This document shows positions 1 to 13,500 of a stretch of DNA of 64,000 nucleotides, in pieces (position 1 is the first letter of the stretch; every line of letters begins with the position of its first letter). A program made the position numbers and the translations under genes. Under the pieces are notes generated by a model that was given only the letters and a program-made list of their open reading frames with translations, made no database searches and was not told where the DNA came from. The stretch is from Chrysoperla carnea (lineage: Eukaryota; Arthropoda; Insecta; Neuroptera; Chrysopidae). The DNA lies in the NCBI RefSeq assembly GCF_905475395.1, contig NC_058337.1:112276368-112340367 (forward strand), given 5' to 3'.

Positions 1-1052
1 AGTAGGGGAAAGTGTTGCAAAATGAAGCCTTAAGATAAAATAATTCCTCCTTTTTTTAATCGTTTTTAATCGTTGAACAAAGACTCCGGCGTAAAAGAGT
101 CTTGGTGTTTCGTGACAAAAATATTAATTTTGCTACTTTTGATCTATGGGATGACAAGGTGTTAGTTTTCGCCGGCTGGTTTTTTACTCTTGGCTTCTGT
201 TGAATTAACTTATAACACATTTTCATAGGCGTATAATGAATATTAAGGTCAGTTTATGACAATATTCAAATATGTCATTAGGAGTAAAATGATCCTCTTT
301 ATAAAGTGAAAATGATCCTTATTTTGTGTGTAAAATTATAATAGGTAACCATTTATTCTTAAAAGATCGATAAAACGATCTCTTTTGGGAAATATTGAAT
401 GGATCTTAAAATTTGAACAAAACAATTGGTTCATAAAATTACCTAATAAGTCCAATTCTGTTTGGCTACCCGTGAAAGTAATAGCCCCAAGAAAAAAAAC
501 GATTTTCAATTGAAATTCTTATAACGTATACATAATCTAAAAAGGGACTTAACGTCCCATCTTTAAACAGCAAGAGATAGCGCTATACCTCCATAACTTT
601 ATTTCGAATACTAGGTTAGCTCAATTTTTCTACACGATTTCCCGTGAAATGACAAAAACAAGATTGTCTATTGAGTGACACAAAACTTGTCAAATGGACA
701 ATTAGCTGTTTGTTACCCGAAAAACTGTAATGAATGCAATTACAAATCCAGCATGATTAAGGAAAAATTTTCAAAATTCATAATTATTTTTCAAACACAT
801 TGTATCATCGTACATAAGTGAATCGCACATATTGACATAAAACCATAATTATAATTTATCATATTGTAAATATCATAAAATATTTAAGTCGCTCATTAAT
901 ATATAAAATATTATGTTAATACATCATTTTGAAAAAATATATTTATTTTTAATTTCTAACTAATTAGTGACGCGTCCGAATTAACAATTATTAATATATT
1001 TTGTTTAAAGTTAGACCAAATTTTTGTAAGGTGGTAGTTTTAAATTAATATA
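1..1052. other. Upstream region of the esterase-like gene
   Basis: AT-rich, with no ORF of note and no recognisable repeat. It must hold the promoter, but I cannot pick a TATA box or initiator with confidence. The bases before the ATG are A/T-rich (ending TTAATATA), a normal insect start context. Confidence 0.5.
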
Positions 1053-4000
1053 ATGTATAAGATTAGGTGTTTAATTTCATTGTGTTACTTGATCGGTTTT
1101 GTGAGATGTAATGATGTCGTTATTAGTGAAGGATTGGTTGATTTGGAACCAATGTTGGAATTAGAACAAGGTACTTTAATTGGACGTATTGATACGGATT
1201 ATCTAGGTGATTCATTTTACAGTTTTCAAAGCATACCTTATGCAAAACCACCTATAGGTGATTTACGATTTAAGGTAAGTTTTCTAATATATTTATCAGT
1301 TTTGTCCTTGTCATAACAGCTTGTCAGAATGAAAAAAAAAAAAAAAAAAAACACTTCTAGACTGAATAAAACTTCCTTTAAAAAAGTTATACGTGCAAAG
1401 ATCTTTATTCTAATATATTTATGCTTTAAAGAATTATATATACTCTAATATTTTTGTACACCAAAATAAGTAGGTATACTCTTAAAGATTCATAAGTTTA
1501 AATATTTCTGCTTTTAAAGATTTACTTATACCTACTTTTAAATAATTCTGATTTTAAATAATTATATTTTCCAAGCACTCTACTTTTACCAATTTCCATT
1601 TTTTTCATTTATTTCTATCTTAGAACACTTTATTTTATGGTTCACATTAAAATCGGAATTACTAAAATGAATTGAAAAATATATTATTTTTGAAAATTTT
1701 TCTGACCAACCTCAAAATTAAAATATTTTTGGCTTAACTTAACTGAAAGAATAAAGGGAGACACAATGAAGGTAAATTTATATGCATCCCTGCTCAAAAT
1801 ATTTGAGCGCCTTTGATTTTTCGTGACACCTTGTAAAAGACTACTGTTTTCCTGATAGATGTTACTCGTCGCTAACTTGATGACTGTTTCAAATAATTGA
1901 TCTCGGCATTGAGGCGAATTAGAAATTTGATTTCAAACACATAGAGTTATAAATAGATACAGATAGTTTTATATTATTAAAAGCATTTTTCTTAAAAACA
2001 TTTTTATTTTTAAAGGAGTACAATTTAATTAAAGTAAATGCTCAAAAAGTAGAAATATTTTAACGTAAAATAAGAAGTGTAATTATTATTCTGCCATTTT
2101 TTTAATAACCTTGTAGATTTAATATTTAATACATCAATCACTTTTGTTACCTTTGAACCTTTATTTCGTAAAAAAGTATTGTTACTTGGAAAATTAATGA
2201 CTTGATTCTTATGTTTAGAAGTCTCTTTTTGTCAAAATATAAAGTACGTTCTTGTAGAGTACTTCTGTAGAGTAATTCAGAAGACTAATATGAATTTTTC
2301 ATAATAATCCATCCAATTAATTAATTTCTTATAAATACAGGCACCAGAGCCATTAGAAAAATGGAACGGAACATGGAATGCCACACAAATTGCACCAATG
2401 TGTTCACAAAAAATTTATCATAAATTCTTGGGACAAGAAGATTGTTTGTACCTGAATGTTTATACAAAACATGTGAGTAACAGCAATATTCCCTATGTTT
2501 TGAAGGCAAAGCGGAACAATTTAGATTTTATATTAAATGTATTTTTTAGTTAAATCCAAATGGTTCTTCCAACGGTTTAACAAATGTACTATTTTGGATA
2601 CATGGTGGATTTTTCACAGAAGGTTCTGGGAATCCACGACAATATGGTCCTCATTATTTAATCCATGAAGATATTGTAATCGTTACAATAAATTATCGAG
2701 TTGGAACTTTTGGATTTCTAAGTTTGCCAGATACAGATCTTAATATTCCTGGTAATGCAGGATTAAAAGATCAATTATTAGCATTAAAATGGGTAGAAAA
2801 AAATATTGTTTACTTCGGTGGGGATAAAGATCGCGTAACTTTGGGAGGAAACGATGCAGGTGCAGCATCCGTTGAATATTTAATGGTCTCACCAAAAAGT
2901 CGTGGTCTTTTTAATCGTGTTATTTTACAAAGTGGTAATTCACAAGCGTATTGGGCTAAAGGAAAACCTCATAGTATTGCTTTAGCTAAATTATTAGAAG
3001 TAGCCCCGAAAAATTTAACAGAACGCCAAGCTTGGGAAATAATCAATCGTGCAAATACGGGAGATATTCTCCAAGCCCAAAGTTTACTTATTCCAGAAGT
3101 GAGTACAAGACAATTTAAACTTTATTGTATAACATCGAATTTCATTTTCAAAATTTGTAGACTGAAGCTGAAGGTATTATTGCACCAATCATTGAATCGA
3201 TTAATTCTCCATCAGCGATAGTGACACGAACCCCACAAGAAGTTATTGAGGGTAAAATGTTTAATGCATTACCATATCTAACCGGATATAACTCCAACGA
3301 GGGAATAATGGCATTATTTTATTATAAATTAAATCCGGGAAGTATACCCCAAACCGCAGCTGATTTTGAGTTATTTTTACCGGAAGATATGTACATAACT
3401 AAAGGAACTGAAAAATCATTACGTCTTGCACAAAAAATTAAAGAATTTTATTTTGGAAATTCGACTCCGTCCATGGAAAATATTCAAAAAATGTTTAACG
3501 TAAGTTTTACAAATTAAATGATATTTTGACGTTTGCTCAAAATTCGATGATGTTTTAGGTTCATACAGATGTTGCATTTGCCTATCCAGTATATAAAGGA
3601 GCGCAATTATTGTCTGCAAATATGCCACGGCCAGTATATATGTACATTTTCTCACAAAATTCCAGTTTGAATTTTTACAAAGCTCAATATGATCTGAAAA
3701 ATTTACCAGGTATAACCGAAAATGGCGTTAGAGATTTGGAATTCTTATTAGCTAAATACCTTTTACTTTTTAGGAGCTTGTCATTACGACGAATTAGGAT
3801 ATATTTTCAGCTTTACAGAAAATGCACCAAAAATTGAACGTGGCAGTGATTTAGAATTTTATATAAAGCGAATGTGTCATTTATGGGGTAACTTTATACG
3901 ATTGGGAAATCCAAACGGTGTCCATAAAAATGATTTTTGGAATGTAACATGGTTACCAGCAACTCACAATGCTTTTAATTACATGAATATTGACGATGAA

Positions 4001-4234
4001 CTGGTGCCAAGTATTGAGCCCAATAAAGCAGCTATGTTATTCTGGGATGAACTGTATATTGAAGCTTTAGGTGAAACGGCTGTTATTATAACACCTGAAA
4101 ATGTTCCAGATTTAACAGATGAATTGGATGAAAATGAATCCGGAGGAGCAATATCTGTATACTCGAATTATTTCCTATTACTTGTTTCTTTTCTTTGCGT
4201 GCAGCAATTTTTGAGTATTTTTAGTATATGGTAA
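1053..4234 (+). CDS. Carboxylesterase-family protein with a substituted catalytic serine (six exons, 617 codons)
   Basis: Exons: 1053-1274, 2341-2472, 2550-3098, 3161-3499, 3559-3709, 3774-4234; all introns are GT/AG and the joined frame stays open. Seen: an N-terminal hydrophobic signal peptide (about residues 1-19), oxyanion-hole HGG (136-138), the family motif EDCLYLNVY, FGGDKDRVTL before the nucleophile elbow, Glu348 in NSNEG and His468 in GACHYDELGY. The elbow, normally G-E-S-A-G, reads G-N-D-A-G, with Asp220 in place of the nucleophilic Ser. In this alpha/beta-hydrolase family that serine is essential, so I infer no ester hydrolysis; binding, scavenging or adhesion is more likely. The C-terminus ends in about 20 hydrophobic residues after an acidic Glu/Asp-rich stretch, which suggests a GPI-anchor signal or a terminal membrane segment at the cell surface. 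Length suits insect esterases. Intron 1 is 1,066 bp; the others are 59-77 bp. The start is the first ATG ahead of the signal peptide. Confidence 0.93.
1275..2340 (+). other. Intron 1 of the esterase-like gene
   Basis: Donor GTAAGT follows codon 74 (LRFK) and the acceptor ...TACAG precedes APEPLEKW, which restores the conserved family sequence in phase 0. The intron contains a run of about 20 A near 1330 and otherwise AT-rich sequence with no recognised element. Confidence 0.9.
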
Positions 4235-4395
4235 ATTTAGTATATGGTAAGTCTTAAAGTAAAGCAGGAATCATATATTTTGATTTTAATTTTAATTCAA
4301 AAGATCTCCCCTTTATAAAAGGCATGATCGAAATTAGTTATCTTTATTTCGGATAAATTTTTTAACATAAACTCAAATATATAAATATTTATTTA

Positions 4396-4401
4396 AATAA
4401 A
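4396..4401 (+). terminator. Poly(A) signal AATAAA of the esterase-like gene
   Basis: AATAAA lies about 160 bp after the esterase stop codon in an AT-rich run. It is the most plausible 3'-end signal, though AT-rich sequence gives such hexamers by chance. Confidence 0.4.
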
Positions 4402-5727
4402 TAATTGGGCACCCCCCCCCCTAAATTTTCAGAATTGATTTAAATTAAGCCCAACTTTATACTAAAAAAAATCAAGGCTTTTATCCAAAATTGCCCTGGC
4501 GCTCGTACATTATTAAATGACTCTGAAAAAGTAACAAACCTACAAATTTTGTGTGATAGTCTACCTTGGAAATAAATCTATTAGTTATTTATAAATTATC
4601 GCATTAATTTACTCGATTTTATTAAGTATATTTTAATGTATATAAATCTGTAAATTTTTATGAATAGGTAGTTATGATTAGAAACATTATTCTACGGATT
4701 AAAAACGATTGTTATTACTCACATTTTTTGGATCAATGACGTGCGATAAGACAATTATCAAGTTATGACTCAAAGATTTCCTATCTAGAACAATTATTAT
4801 AATTTCATATCGACAATTACATAAATAAAAAATCCATTAGGAAAATTTTATTTTTAAAAATAAAATTTTATTTGTTAATGGATATTAACTAATTAAAGTT
4901 TATCTGTGTACTTAAAATAGATTTCATGATCTTGAAATGCTATAAACGTGAGCTTAAAATATTTAAATAAATAGACTTAGATGGGTAATAAAATTTTGTA
5001 CCTTGGTAATTATCGTGCTATTTTTTCACTCATCACGTAACGACTGATTTATTTGTATTTCTGATTTAAAAATTACACTTTTTATAATACCGAAATTAGA
5101 TGATAAACGTAATTTTAGGAAATAAATTTAAATATCTCTTCCGCTTTATAATTTTGACGAGGGAAATAGTGAAAATAATAAGTTGTCCCCTAATTTTTAA
5201 AAGCTGGGTACCGACACAAGCTTCCCAAATGCAAGTTTTTTCGCATTTTAAAGCAAAACGGTTGTAGAAATCATTTTTTATTTTTTCGTTCATTTCATGT
5301 TGAAATTTATTAAAAGTTCTCCACAAGACTCACTTTTCAACAAAGCATTTCGAAAATTACTTACGAATATTTTATATTACAAAAATTGCAAAATTAAGAT
5401 CTGTTTTAAAATGAAATTGAAAAAATTGCGAGCATATAAGCTATAGATGCTAAGATCTAATAAAATTATGGCACGATACATAATTTACTTATCTCAAAAT
5501 CGCACGAGACTACCTCTTTAGTCTTGCTGTATTTTCATGATCTCGATGAAACTTAAACCTCTTATTTGACCAAAAATATTGCATTAAATTGCAGAAGTAT
5601 TTATAAGAAACAGCAAATATTTTTTTTTAGATATTTTAGTTTCAAATTTTATGCATTTTTAATTAAATAAAAAATAAATTTTATTGAAAATCAATAAGAA
5701 ATTAATGAATTATTTTGTTAATATGTT
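4402..5727. other. Intergenic AT-rich sequence
   Basis: No gene recognised. There is a C10 run near 4412. A 76-codon minus-strand ORF at 5096-5326 resembles nothing I know and its upstream context gives no exon signals. Confidence 0.5.
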
Positions 5728-6183
5728 TATAGAGTGTTTCATGAGAACGTGAAGGAATTTGTTACAATTCATTCTTTCAATGGGAAAACCGAAACAATAA
5801 TCTGACTCGCACTTTTAGTGATCCGATTTCTTTGTAAATTTATTCAAGTAAATATATATAATATATGAAGAAAGAATACAGGTTTCACGAAAATCATGAG
5901 GAATCATGAACATTATATTTTGTCAATATCTACCGACTTTACAAAAAATGATCAAAACAATCAATAAAAGAGACACTGAGAGCAACCGCAACCGTTACCA
6001 CTTCGATGTCAGCCATAGCAATGAGATATTTGCGAATTAAGGCAAGAGTTTGTGGTAGTGAGAACTTTACTTCGGTTAACTTTGGCGAGTATACTTCATA
6101 AATGTGTGTATCAGAGGTAAAAATGAGAGGGTGGTTTTTAATTCCATATGATACCTACCTCAACTATCATGAAACACTCTATA
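5728..6183. mobile_element. MITE with 17-bp terminal inverted repeats
   Basis: The left end TATAGAGTGTTTCATGA is matched by its exact reverse complement at the right end (about 6167-6183). The TATA/TA at the tips suits a TA-type target duplication. The interior of about 420 bp has no coding sequence. Most likely a non-autonomous DNA element; the superfamily is not certain. Confidence 0.65.
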
Positions 6184-6574
6184 TAAATAAATGAATGACG
6201 TTAATGATTACAGTAAGTACAACGTCTAAGTACTGATTAATGATTATATGATTCTAATAAATAAATTAATACAATAAGATATTTATTACTTGTGTTGTAT
6301 AAGTTTAATATTTGTATATAAATAAATATATGTATGTAATGTAATTATTTTTAAGAGTGTATGTAGTAAACGCCTACGATTAAAATTATTTTTATTTAAA
6401 TTTCATAATAATTATTCTTCATTTCATTATCATAAATAAACATTTTTTAAATGCCTTATAATTAGGTATTATTTTTATTATTACGAATGTATTAACATTG
6501 CAAAATAATCTTATACATTAACAGAAAAACTGAAAGAGAGGAAAGCGTGGTTTTTCAATTTACGAAAATCATTT

Positions 6575-6925
6575 TAACCACCGAATAAAAATGTTATTAG
6601 TTTAACGTGTCCGTGTATCTGTGTGTCCGTCTGGGGTATCCTAGCTCCTAAACAGATAAAACGATTTTGATTTTTTTGTTTTGTTTGAAATTTAAGGTAA
6701 TTTGATCGATAGTGTTCAAAGCTATGTTTCAAATGAAAGTTTAGGCTTACGTAACCGATAAAAACTAGAAAAGAGGATAGTGACCTTTTAAAAGATGAGC
6801 ATATTTTCGTGAAACATAGCAAAGAACACTTTTGATCAAATTATCTTTCAAATAAAAAAACAATCCACAATAGGTGCATCCGTTTAGGAGCTGCGATGCC
6901 ACAAATGAATCGATCAGACCAGATT
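6575..6925. repeat. Inverted pair of the 'CCGATTTTGATTTTT' repeat family
   Basis: Two head-to-head partial copies. The first (+, about 6590-6780) carries GTCCGTCTG, then TCCTAGCTCCTAAAC and ACGATTTTGATTTTT, then TAATTTGATCGATAGTGTTC. The second (-, about 6805-6925) reads the same motifs in reverse (GATCAAATTATC, CATCCGTTTAGGAGCTGCGA). Other copies in the window lie near 12.9, 19.3, 29.6, 48.2, 56.5 and 59.5 kb. The family is common in insect genomes; its mobilising machinery is not visible here. Confidence 0.7.
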
Positions 6926-7744
6926 TTATAGCGGAGGCCTTAAATTTTTAATTTAATATCAAGAACACAATTTTATTAAGGTCTATTTTCAATCAATATT
7001 CAATTCCATTTCTCCAAAGTTCTTATCTACATCAATGACTCGCTAACGTGGTTTCCTATACATTTTTTTTATTAAATTTAAATCTGTCATAAGTTTTAAA
7101 ATTATTTTATTAGAAAAAAAATCAATCAGACTTTTATAAAAATATTGAGCACACTGCATGAAATAAAAACAAGTCATTCTTTGACAAAACAGTTTCAATT
7201 GAAAAAAAATTAAAAATAAAAATGTATAAAGTTCATTACAGCCTTGAAAATTTAATTTTTGTTAAAAAAATGTTAAAAAAATTTATGAATAGTGCTTTAG
7301 GTGATGAATTTTTAACATTACAAATACCGTGAATAATATTTTGCAAAACATATTCGTATATTCACAGGAAACAACTGTTAAAAAAATTATATTAAAAAAT
7401 TTGTATTATTTATGTTTAATATTTCAAAATTTTAGTATTTTAGCATTTTATGTTTAATATTTCAAAATTTTAACTAAAACTACCGAACTATTCCTAGAAA
7501 TGAGGTTAATACCGGTTTGATGATAAAAATGTTTATAATACGAATTCATTTTATATGAACAAAAAAAATTGCACATATACACTCTAGAATATTAAAAGTT
7601 CATCATCAAGTTCTAGAACAACGCATTGAATCGAGTTTCATGAAACAGTCACCAAATTAGCGACTAATATTATCTCAAATTAGGGATGAAAATAATTACG
7701 TTTATTTCGAGAACCTTTACTCGCTTCAAAGAGACCCTATAAAC

Positions 7745-8096
7745 AAAATAATTGCGGTTATCACAATACACTGGCTAGGCGGTAAGTACGCTGAACGACT
7801 AGGTCTACCAGTGCATTACAATTACAGCAGAATCTGTCATAGTGGAGAAGAGGGGGAAACAATGTCTCATCTTCTTTGTCACAGCTCAGGCCATGCCGTG
7901 AGGAAATGGACTCATATGACTCAGCTTTTCTTTGAAAAATTCATCGACCTGAGTTCCGTTGACGCCAAAGCATTCTCCTCATCTTAAACAGCTTCAAATG
8001 GTTCATGAAAAAGTGGTGGGCAAAGTATAGTCTGAGTTTATTTCATCCCAGGACATCCACTCTTACCTAATCTAACCTAAGCTTGACCCTCTATTA
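7745..8096 (+). pseudogene. 5'-truncated non-LTR retrotransposon (R1/Jockey-like C-terminus and 3' tail)
   Basis: One frame reads WLGGKYAERLGLP, then CHSGEEGETMSHLLCH, matching the end of R1/Jockey-type ORF2, where a Cys/His cluster (C..C, EEET.EHLLC) follows the RT/RNase H region. That frame stops after AFSSS, but a different frame continues with ILLILNSFKWF, the usual end of the family, so at least one frameshift is present. The sequence ends in CCTAATCTAACCTAA, like the CCTAA-rich 3' tails of these elements. It is a dead fragment of about 350 bp. Confidence 0.75.
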
Positions 8097-9864
8097 TTGA
8101 CAATATCAATTGCTTTCTTTATTTAATAAACTACAAGAACAAGAAAGTTTCAAACAAATGGAAAACATAACATATATAGAATATTTTCTGATTGACATAA
8201 CTAGGGCTTTGAAATATTAAGCATGTGGTTTTATAAACAATGTTTGACAAAAACTGTGTAAAAAATAATAATTAAAAAGTAAACAGGAAAAAACTATAGT
8301 ATAATTTCTATGCATAAATAAAATTAAAAACCTTTAGTTTAATACTTTCACGAAATGACTGACTAAAAATAAAATATCTAACAATTATGTCATATAGATA
8401 AAAACTACTCTAATAATAATTGTAAAACAACTTTTTTTTTGAGATATGATAAACTTTTTTAATTTAAATACAAAATTGTGTAACAGAAAAAAAAAAACAA
8501 AACCCATCCACCCACTGTATGTAATCACTGGTGAAGCTTTTGCATGTTAAAGCATACTAATTAATACAGAACTAAATGAAACTCATTGAAAGTTAAACAA
8601 TACAAAGTATATTCATGTATATCCTCTCAAATACCTGTTCCAATAATCTCAGCTACCGTGGTGTGAGTTATTTAGTAAAAATATAAAGCACCCTTAAAAG
8701 TTTTCAAATCACAAATATATGCAAGTAAACACCTATTGCTTTTCGATTTTCTGCGACTGTATGTTTTAGAAAAATTTAAAAACATCGAACATGGGGCATC
8801 GCACAACCATCCAAGTAATATTATGTGATAAAGTTCTATGATGGTACCATTATGACTGAATCTAAATTAGACTAGAAATATCCAAAATTTTGTGGATAGA
8901 CCTAAAAAAAAAATTGACGCTGTAGTCATTCTATACGCATGTAATTTATAGACCTAGTAAACCAATATGTTGAGCTTAAAATACACGACTTCTTCACAAC
9001 AAATTTAAGTTTTAGTCTCACTACATTTGAATACCCCAAAATCACCTCCTTTCAAGGGATTAAGCCATACAAAACGTAGACGTGGGATGGGTTCTGAGAA
9101 TATCCAGCTTTTTTGAAGCTCTGGAAGAATAATAAATGTACGTATTTACATTCAGTAAACGATTGTCTAAAGAAAAATTTAAGCTTAGAAAGCTTGACGC
9201 GTTTCGCATGTTATTGGCAACGTGAAGTTGGTCACGGTTCAGTTTTATTTTTTCTTAAGTGATAAAAAATTAAACTTAGGATCAACTTCATATAGCTTGC
9301 CTTTCGACTAATTCATTTTCGAGAGTCTAATAATCTAACGATTTCATAAAACTGGATAAGTATCCACCTTCAAATGTATAAAGTCACTTGGTACAATCGA
9401 TTTTAGTTTAAAAGAGTGAGACAACTATAGTATCATAATGTATGTTTAATGTTTCATTTGTTTTAACCCTCTCTTTATATAAAATCAAAGTTGTGGAAAA
9501 TTATCAACAAAACAAAATTAAAGGGTAAAATGAGTTAAAATTAAACTGAAGTGTACGTACATATAACTGACCTACATTTTAATGATCTTAGATGACAGAA
9601 ATTGGAAGGAAAGGGGTGAAAAGTAGATGGGTTGAATTGAAACTGTAGACACTGTAAATCATTCCAACACTATCAACGATCACAAACATGTATGTTATAC
9701 TTCACATTTGTTATAAAATGTTAACATTATCCTTTTTTGTGTATCGTAAAATTAACTGATTTATATTTTATGAAAATGTGTATATGAATTTTAAATAAAG
9801 TCCCAATTTTAATGATTCAAATTTTATACATGAGGTCAAATTTGGCTAAATTTAAAAAAAACAA
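8097..9864. other. Intergenic sequence, nothing recognised
   Basis: AT-rich sequence without ORFs above 60 codons and without a repeat that I can pair with another place in the window. Confidence 0.5.
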
Positions 9865-10516
9865 GTGAAAACAAACAATTGGCTGACTTAATTATTGAAA
9901 TACCATGTACAGACAGTGTTGATGACGCAACCGTTTGTTTTTTGATGTCACGTAAGTAAAAAAAGATATCCACCCTTAGATAGCCACACAATCACAACTG
10001 ATATTCCCAGATAATACCTACATACTATAAAATTTGCAACTTATTTGCGCCCTCGTGGGTAAACAGTAACGTTTACAAAAAAATGTTTCAAACAAAAGTT
10101 TTTTTTTTTCTAGAAGGAAAATATTTATATTTTAACTTTTGTTCTATCTCTTACGGTTAACAAGATGGGTACTAAAGGCCCAAGGCCCAATTGACCTATG
10201 TTACTCATTTAACAACTCGACCTCACTTTTTAGGTACTGAACACGCTATTAAAATTTCAGCTTGATATCTTTTATTTATTTATTTATTTATTTACGGGTA
10301 ATACCCAGTTACAAATTTAAATATACAATAGTTACTAAAATTATGTATCTTTTATCGTATACACAGACGGACAGATTGACAGACGGTTAGACAGGCAACC
10401 GAAAATGGACTAATTAGGTGATTTTATAAACACCTATATCAAAATTTTTAAGCGTTCCAAATTTGAGACTAAACTTAATATAGTAAGATATATTTCATAT
10501 ATACATGGTATAAAAA
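9865..10516 (+). repeat. Interspersed repeat family R1, copy a (interrupted by a small insertion)
   Basis: Starts near GAAAACAAACAATTGG and runs through GTAAACAGTAACGTTTAC, ACAAGATGGG, AACTCGACCTCACTTTTTA, CAGACGGACAG and AATGGACTAATTAGGTGA. It ends in an AT palindrome (CATATATACATGGTATA). Copies b (36.7 kb), c (54.0 kb) and d (35.0 kb, minus) share this order. No ORF. A non-autonomous element of about 450-500 bp of unknown class. Copy a is longer because of an insertion at 10276-10345. Confidence 0.75.
10266..10355 (-). mobile_element. Tiny retrotransposon tail inserted into R1 copy a with a 10-bp target duplication
   Basis: TATCTTTTAT occurs at 10266-10275 and again at 10346-10355, flanking about 70 bp absent from the other R1 copies. 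Read on the minus strand the insert ends in GGTATTACCCG plus a (TAAA)n tail. A short 5'-truncated body, a simple-repeat tail and a TSD are what target-primed retrotransposition by a LINE would leave. Confidence 0.65.
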
Positions 10517-13500
10517 CTAGATTGATTCCTATCCAAGTTTTTAAGTTTTTCCTATCCATAATATTATAACAAAGCTGCAGAGTTTCTTTGTCTGAATGTT
10601 TGTACGATTAAACTTGCTAATCCCTAGTACTACCAGTCCTAGTCGGATTCAAAATATTCTTTTTAATTATTTTTAAGTGAAAGATACATAATTGGCGAGT
10701 AAAATGAGCCGTATTTTATTCTGGGTTATGGGCAGCGCTCTCTCTAACCACTTTAGTTCATTAAAACGGCTTGGTCGTTGATGAACGGCATATTAACAAT
10801 CTTCCACTGCCCCATCCTTAACAAAGTTTGACACCAAACAACGAATAGTGTTGTCAAACTTAAAAAAATATCGTTGAAAGTTGCCATTTTCACATCTGCA
10901 TTGCATTTTTCACTATAATTTGCAATGAAAAACAAAGATTTGAAACGTACAAACCAATAAACTTTCTGTTCTTATGCCCTTAGTAAAAGTAGCGTAAAAT
11001 TGCAAATATAATTTTTAAAACAAATTACAATTCATTGTTACATGAGTACGACAAACTTGTAAGAATAATTATTCTTCTTTTATATTATCTTGTAAGCTGA
11101 TTACATTCTCTTGTTTAACAGGAAAAAAAAAATATATACGTTAAAACAAAGACGTAATCAGAAGACATTTCTTATCCGCTTTAAAAGTAAAATAATAAAT
11201 TGTAGTTAGTTATATTTTAAGCCATTGACTTAAAAAAAAAAACAAAAAACAAAAAGCTGGTAGGGATAAGATTCTTAGCAAACAGACCTACAATTTTCTC
11301 ATTAAATACAAAAGTGCTTTCATCCCTAAGAATCCATTTAATCCAAAACATTTCAAGAAAATTACAAAGATTCCAAAATTACGGAAAATCGCTACAATAT
11401 CATTCCTCGATTCACTCATTCGATTCCTCGAGTGAGATGTAATTTGATAATTAGGATATTGCGACACGAAAATGAGCTCTAGCCTTAAAATGGCATATAT
11501 TTTACAAGCTTTGACTATTACAAATATTTCCAGAGAAATTCCACAGTAAGCTTATCCTTCTATAAACACAAATTTTCTTGCTTATAAAACAAAGATTCTA
11601 AAGTTTGTTTTCGTTTCCCTCTTAGAACATTTTTCTAATAATCTGCAAGGTTTAATCTCGAGCACAGGTTCAAACTTAACTTATACGTCACGCCCAGGAT
11701 TAGTAATTTGAAGATAGAATCAAAAAACATGAGAATAATAAACGAATTTTTTTTCGTCTTTCGGAATGAAAATAATAACTTGCTACAAAAAAGAATAAAA
11801 AAAATATCCATTCTACACATTGCACTAAATCAACCCCCTAATTTCTTCATTTTTTTGAGCACTTCGCTTGTATCTACGTATAAATGATTGCACAGACGAT
11901 ATTCTTAGATATGAAAATGTAACAAGATGAGATCTAGTAGAGTGAAGTGTAGGTTCATCTTGTCGCTAATCAAGCACAAGTTAAGATGGTCGTTATTTTT
12001 TACGACACCAATCTTCTATCTTATAATAGAATCAAATGAAGGGTAGTTTGCTTATATGTGTACGTTAAATATGATTGTATATTCATTCCATGATAGTATT
12101 TCTAAGAACGTAAAATTTAACTTTACGTTAGAAGACGTTGTGAATTGCACTAAAAACATTCAATCCTTCATATGTTGTTATGTCTAGTTTATGAAAGTTC
12201 ATTCTTTTATCAATCCTTTAAAAGTGAAGTAAAAGGAATACAAGAATTGCAGGTTATTGCAGTTTCTCGCTTACAACATACTAAGAGTAAAATTTTGTTG
12301 GTTTTAATCCCGCAAACATTTGACTGATCACGTCGGAAGTTATATACTGAGTATGTAACTTCGAACAAAAATCCTTATGCTTAAGTAAAAGGAGTTATCA
12401 GGGCAAACCTTTCTTTCTCCCAAAGTTGGAAGCCAATGTTCCCTATGTAATCAGAAGCTGGGTAATTTAAAACAGTAATTAATCGCAGAAACAAGCAAAA
12501 ACCAAAGATACATTAAGACCAATAACTTACTCATCTTGAGATAAAGGACAACAAAAAATTATTCATTCAATGGGAATATTTCTATATAGGAAAAAAAAAG
12601 TTAATTATTTGTGTGTTTTTAAAAAACAATTATAGAACAAAAACTGTATGTATTAACGAAAATTCGCGTTTTGAATACCTTATGTTAGTAAAGATCCTCT
12701 TAAGCTTAAGTTTATGGTAGATAATTTTATCAAAAATCATTTTTCAAATGTAAAGGATTAGATAGATACAATCTCCTTATTTTCTTGAAGTTATAAATAC
12801 TTTTTTAATGAAAAATTGTACACCTTGTAGAGCCTAGAAAACAGATTCTACTCCGTATAAACAGTACAATCTTTTCTCTGATCTCAGAATCGATTTTGAA
12901 TATCATCGCCTATTTTTAGTTGTTTTGGGTACGGAACCCTAAATGCCCACTTCAGATATAGCTAAGAAAATTCTCCATTAAATTACCTTTCAAACGAAAA
13001 AAATTATTTCAAAATCGATTCATCCGTTTAGGCGCTACGATGCCACAGGCAGACAGACCCGTACACACACATAGCCGTCAAGCTAATAACATCCCTTTTT
13101 TGGTTCGGAAGTTAAAAATGGCTCTTATCACAGAATGAACCATATATTTGCTTGTATTTTGGAAAGTTTTATGAATTTTCACTATTTGTTCCAAAAATAA
13201 TCATTCAAACTAAGCGAAACGTGGATTGACTGATTTCATATTGGATTTCCACCACTTTTATATGGTAAATAAAAGCTTTATATTAGCTAATAAAAAGATA
13301 AAGTAATTCAAACATTTTCAAAATTTGATAACATACAAATTAGCCAAATTTTAAAAAGTAAGAGCACACTATTTAATTTTAAGGCCTTTGCAATAATTTT
13401 ATCTTTGTTCTTTAATACAATTCTGTTAATGCAAACAGACATTGTAAAGCCTATTTTAAATAATGTATTTTATTGTTATTTTAAGTATTTAAAAACATTT

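Noticed and set aside
5096..5326. 76-codon minus ORF near the esterase-like gene
   Set aside because: No domain, no start context and no link to the esterase; probably chance.
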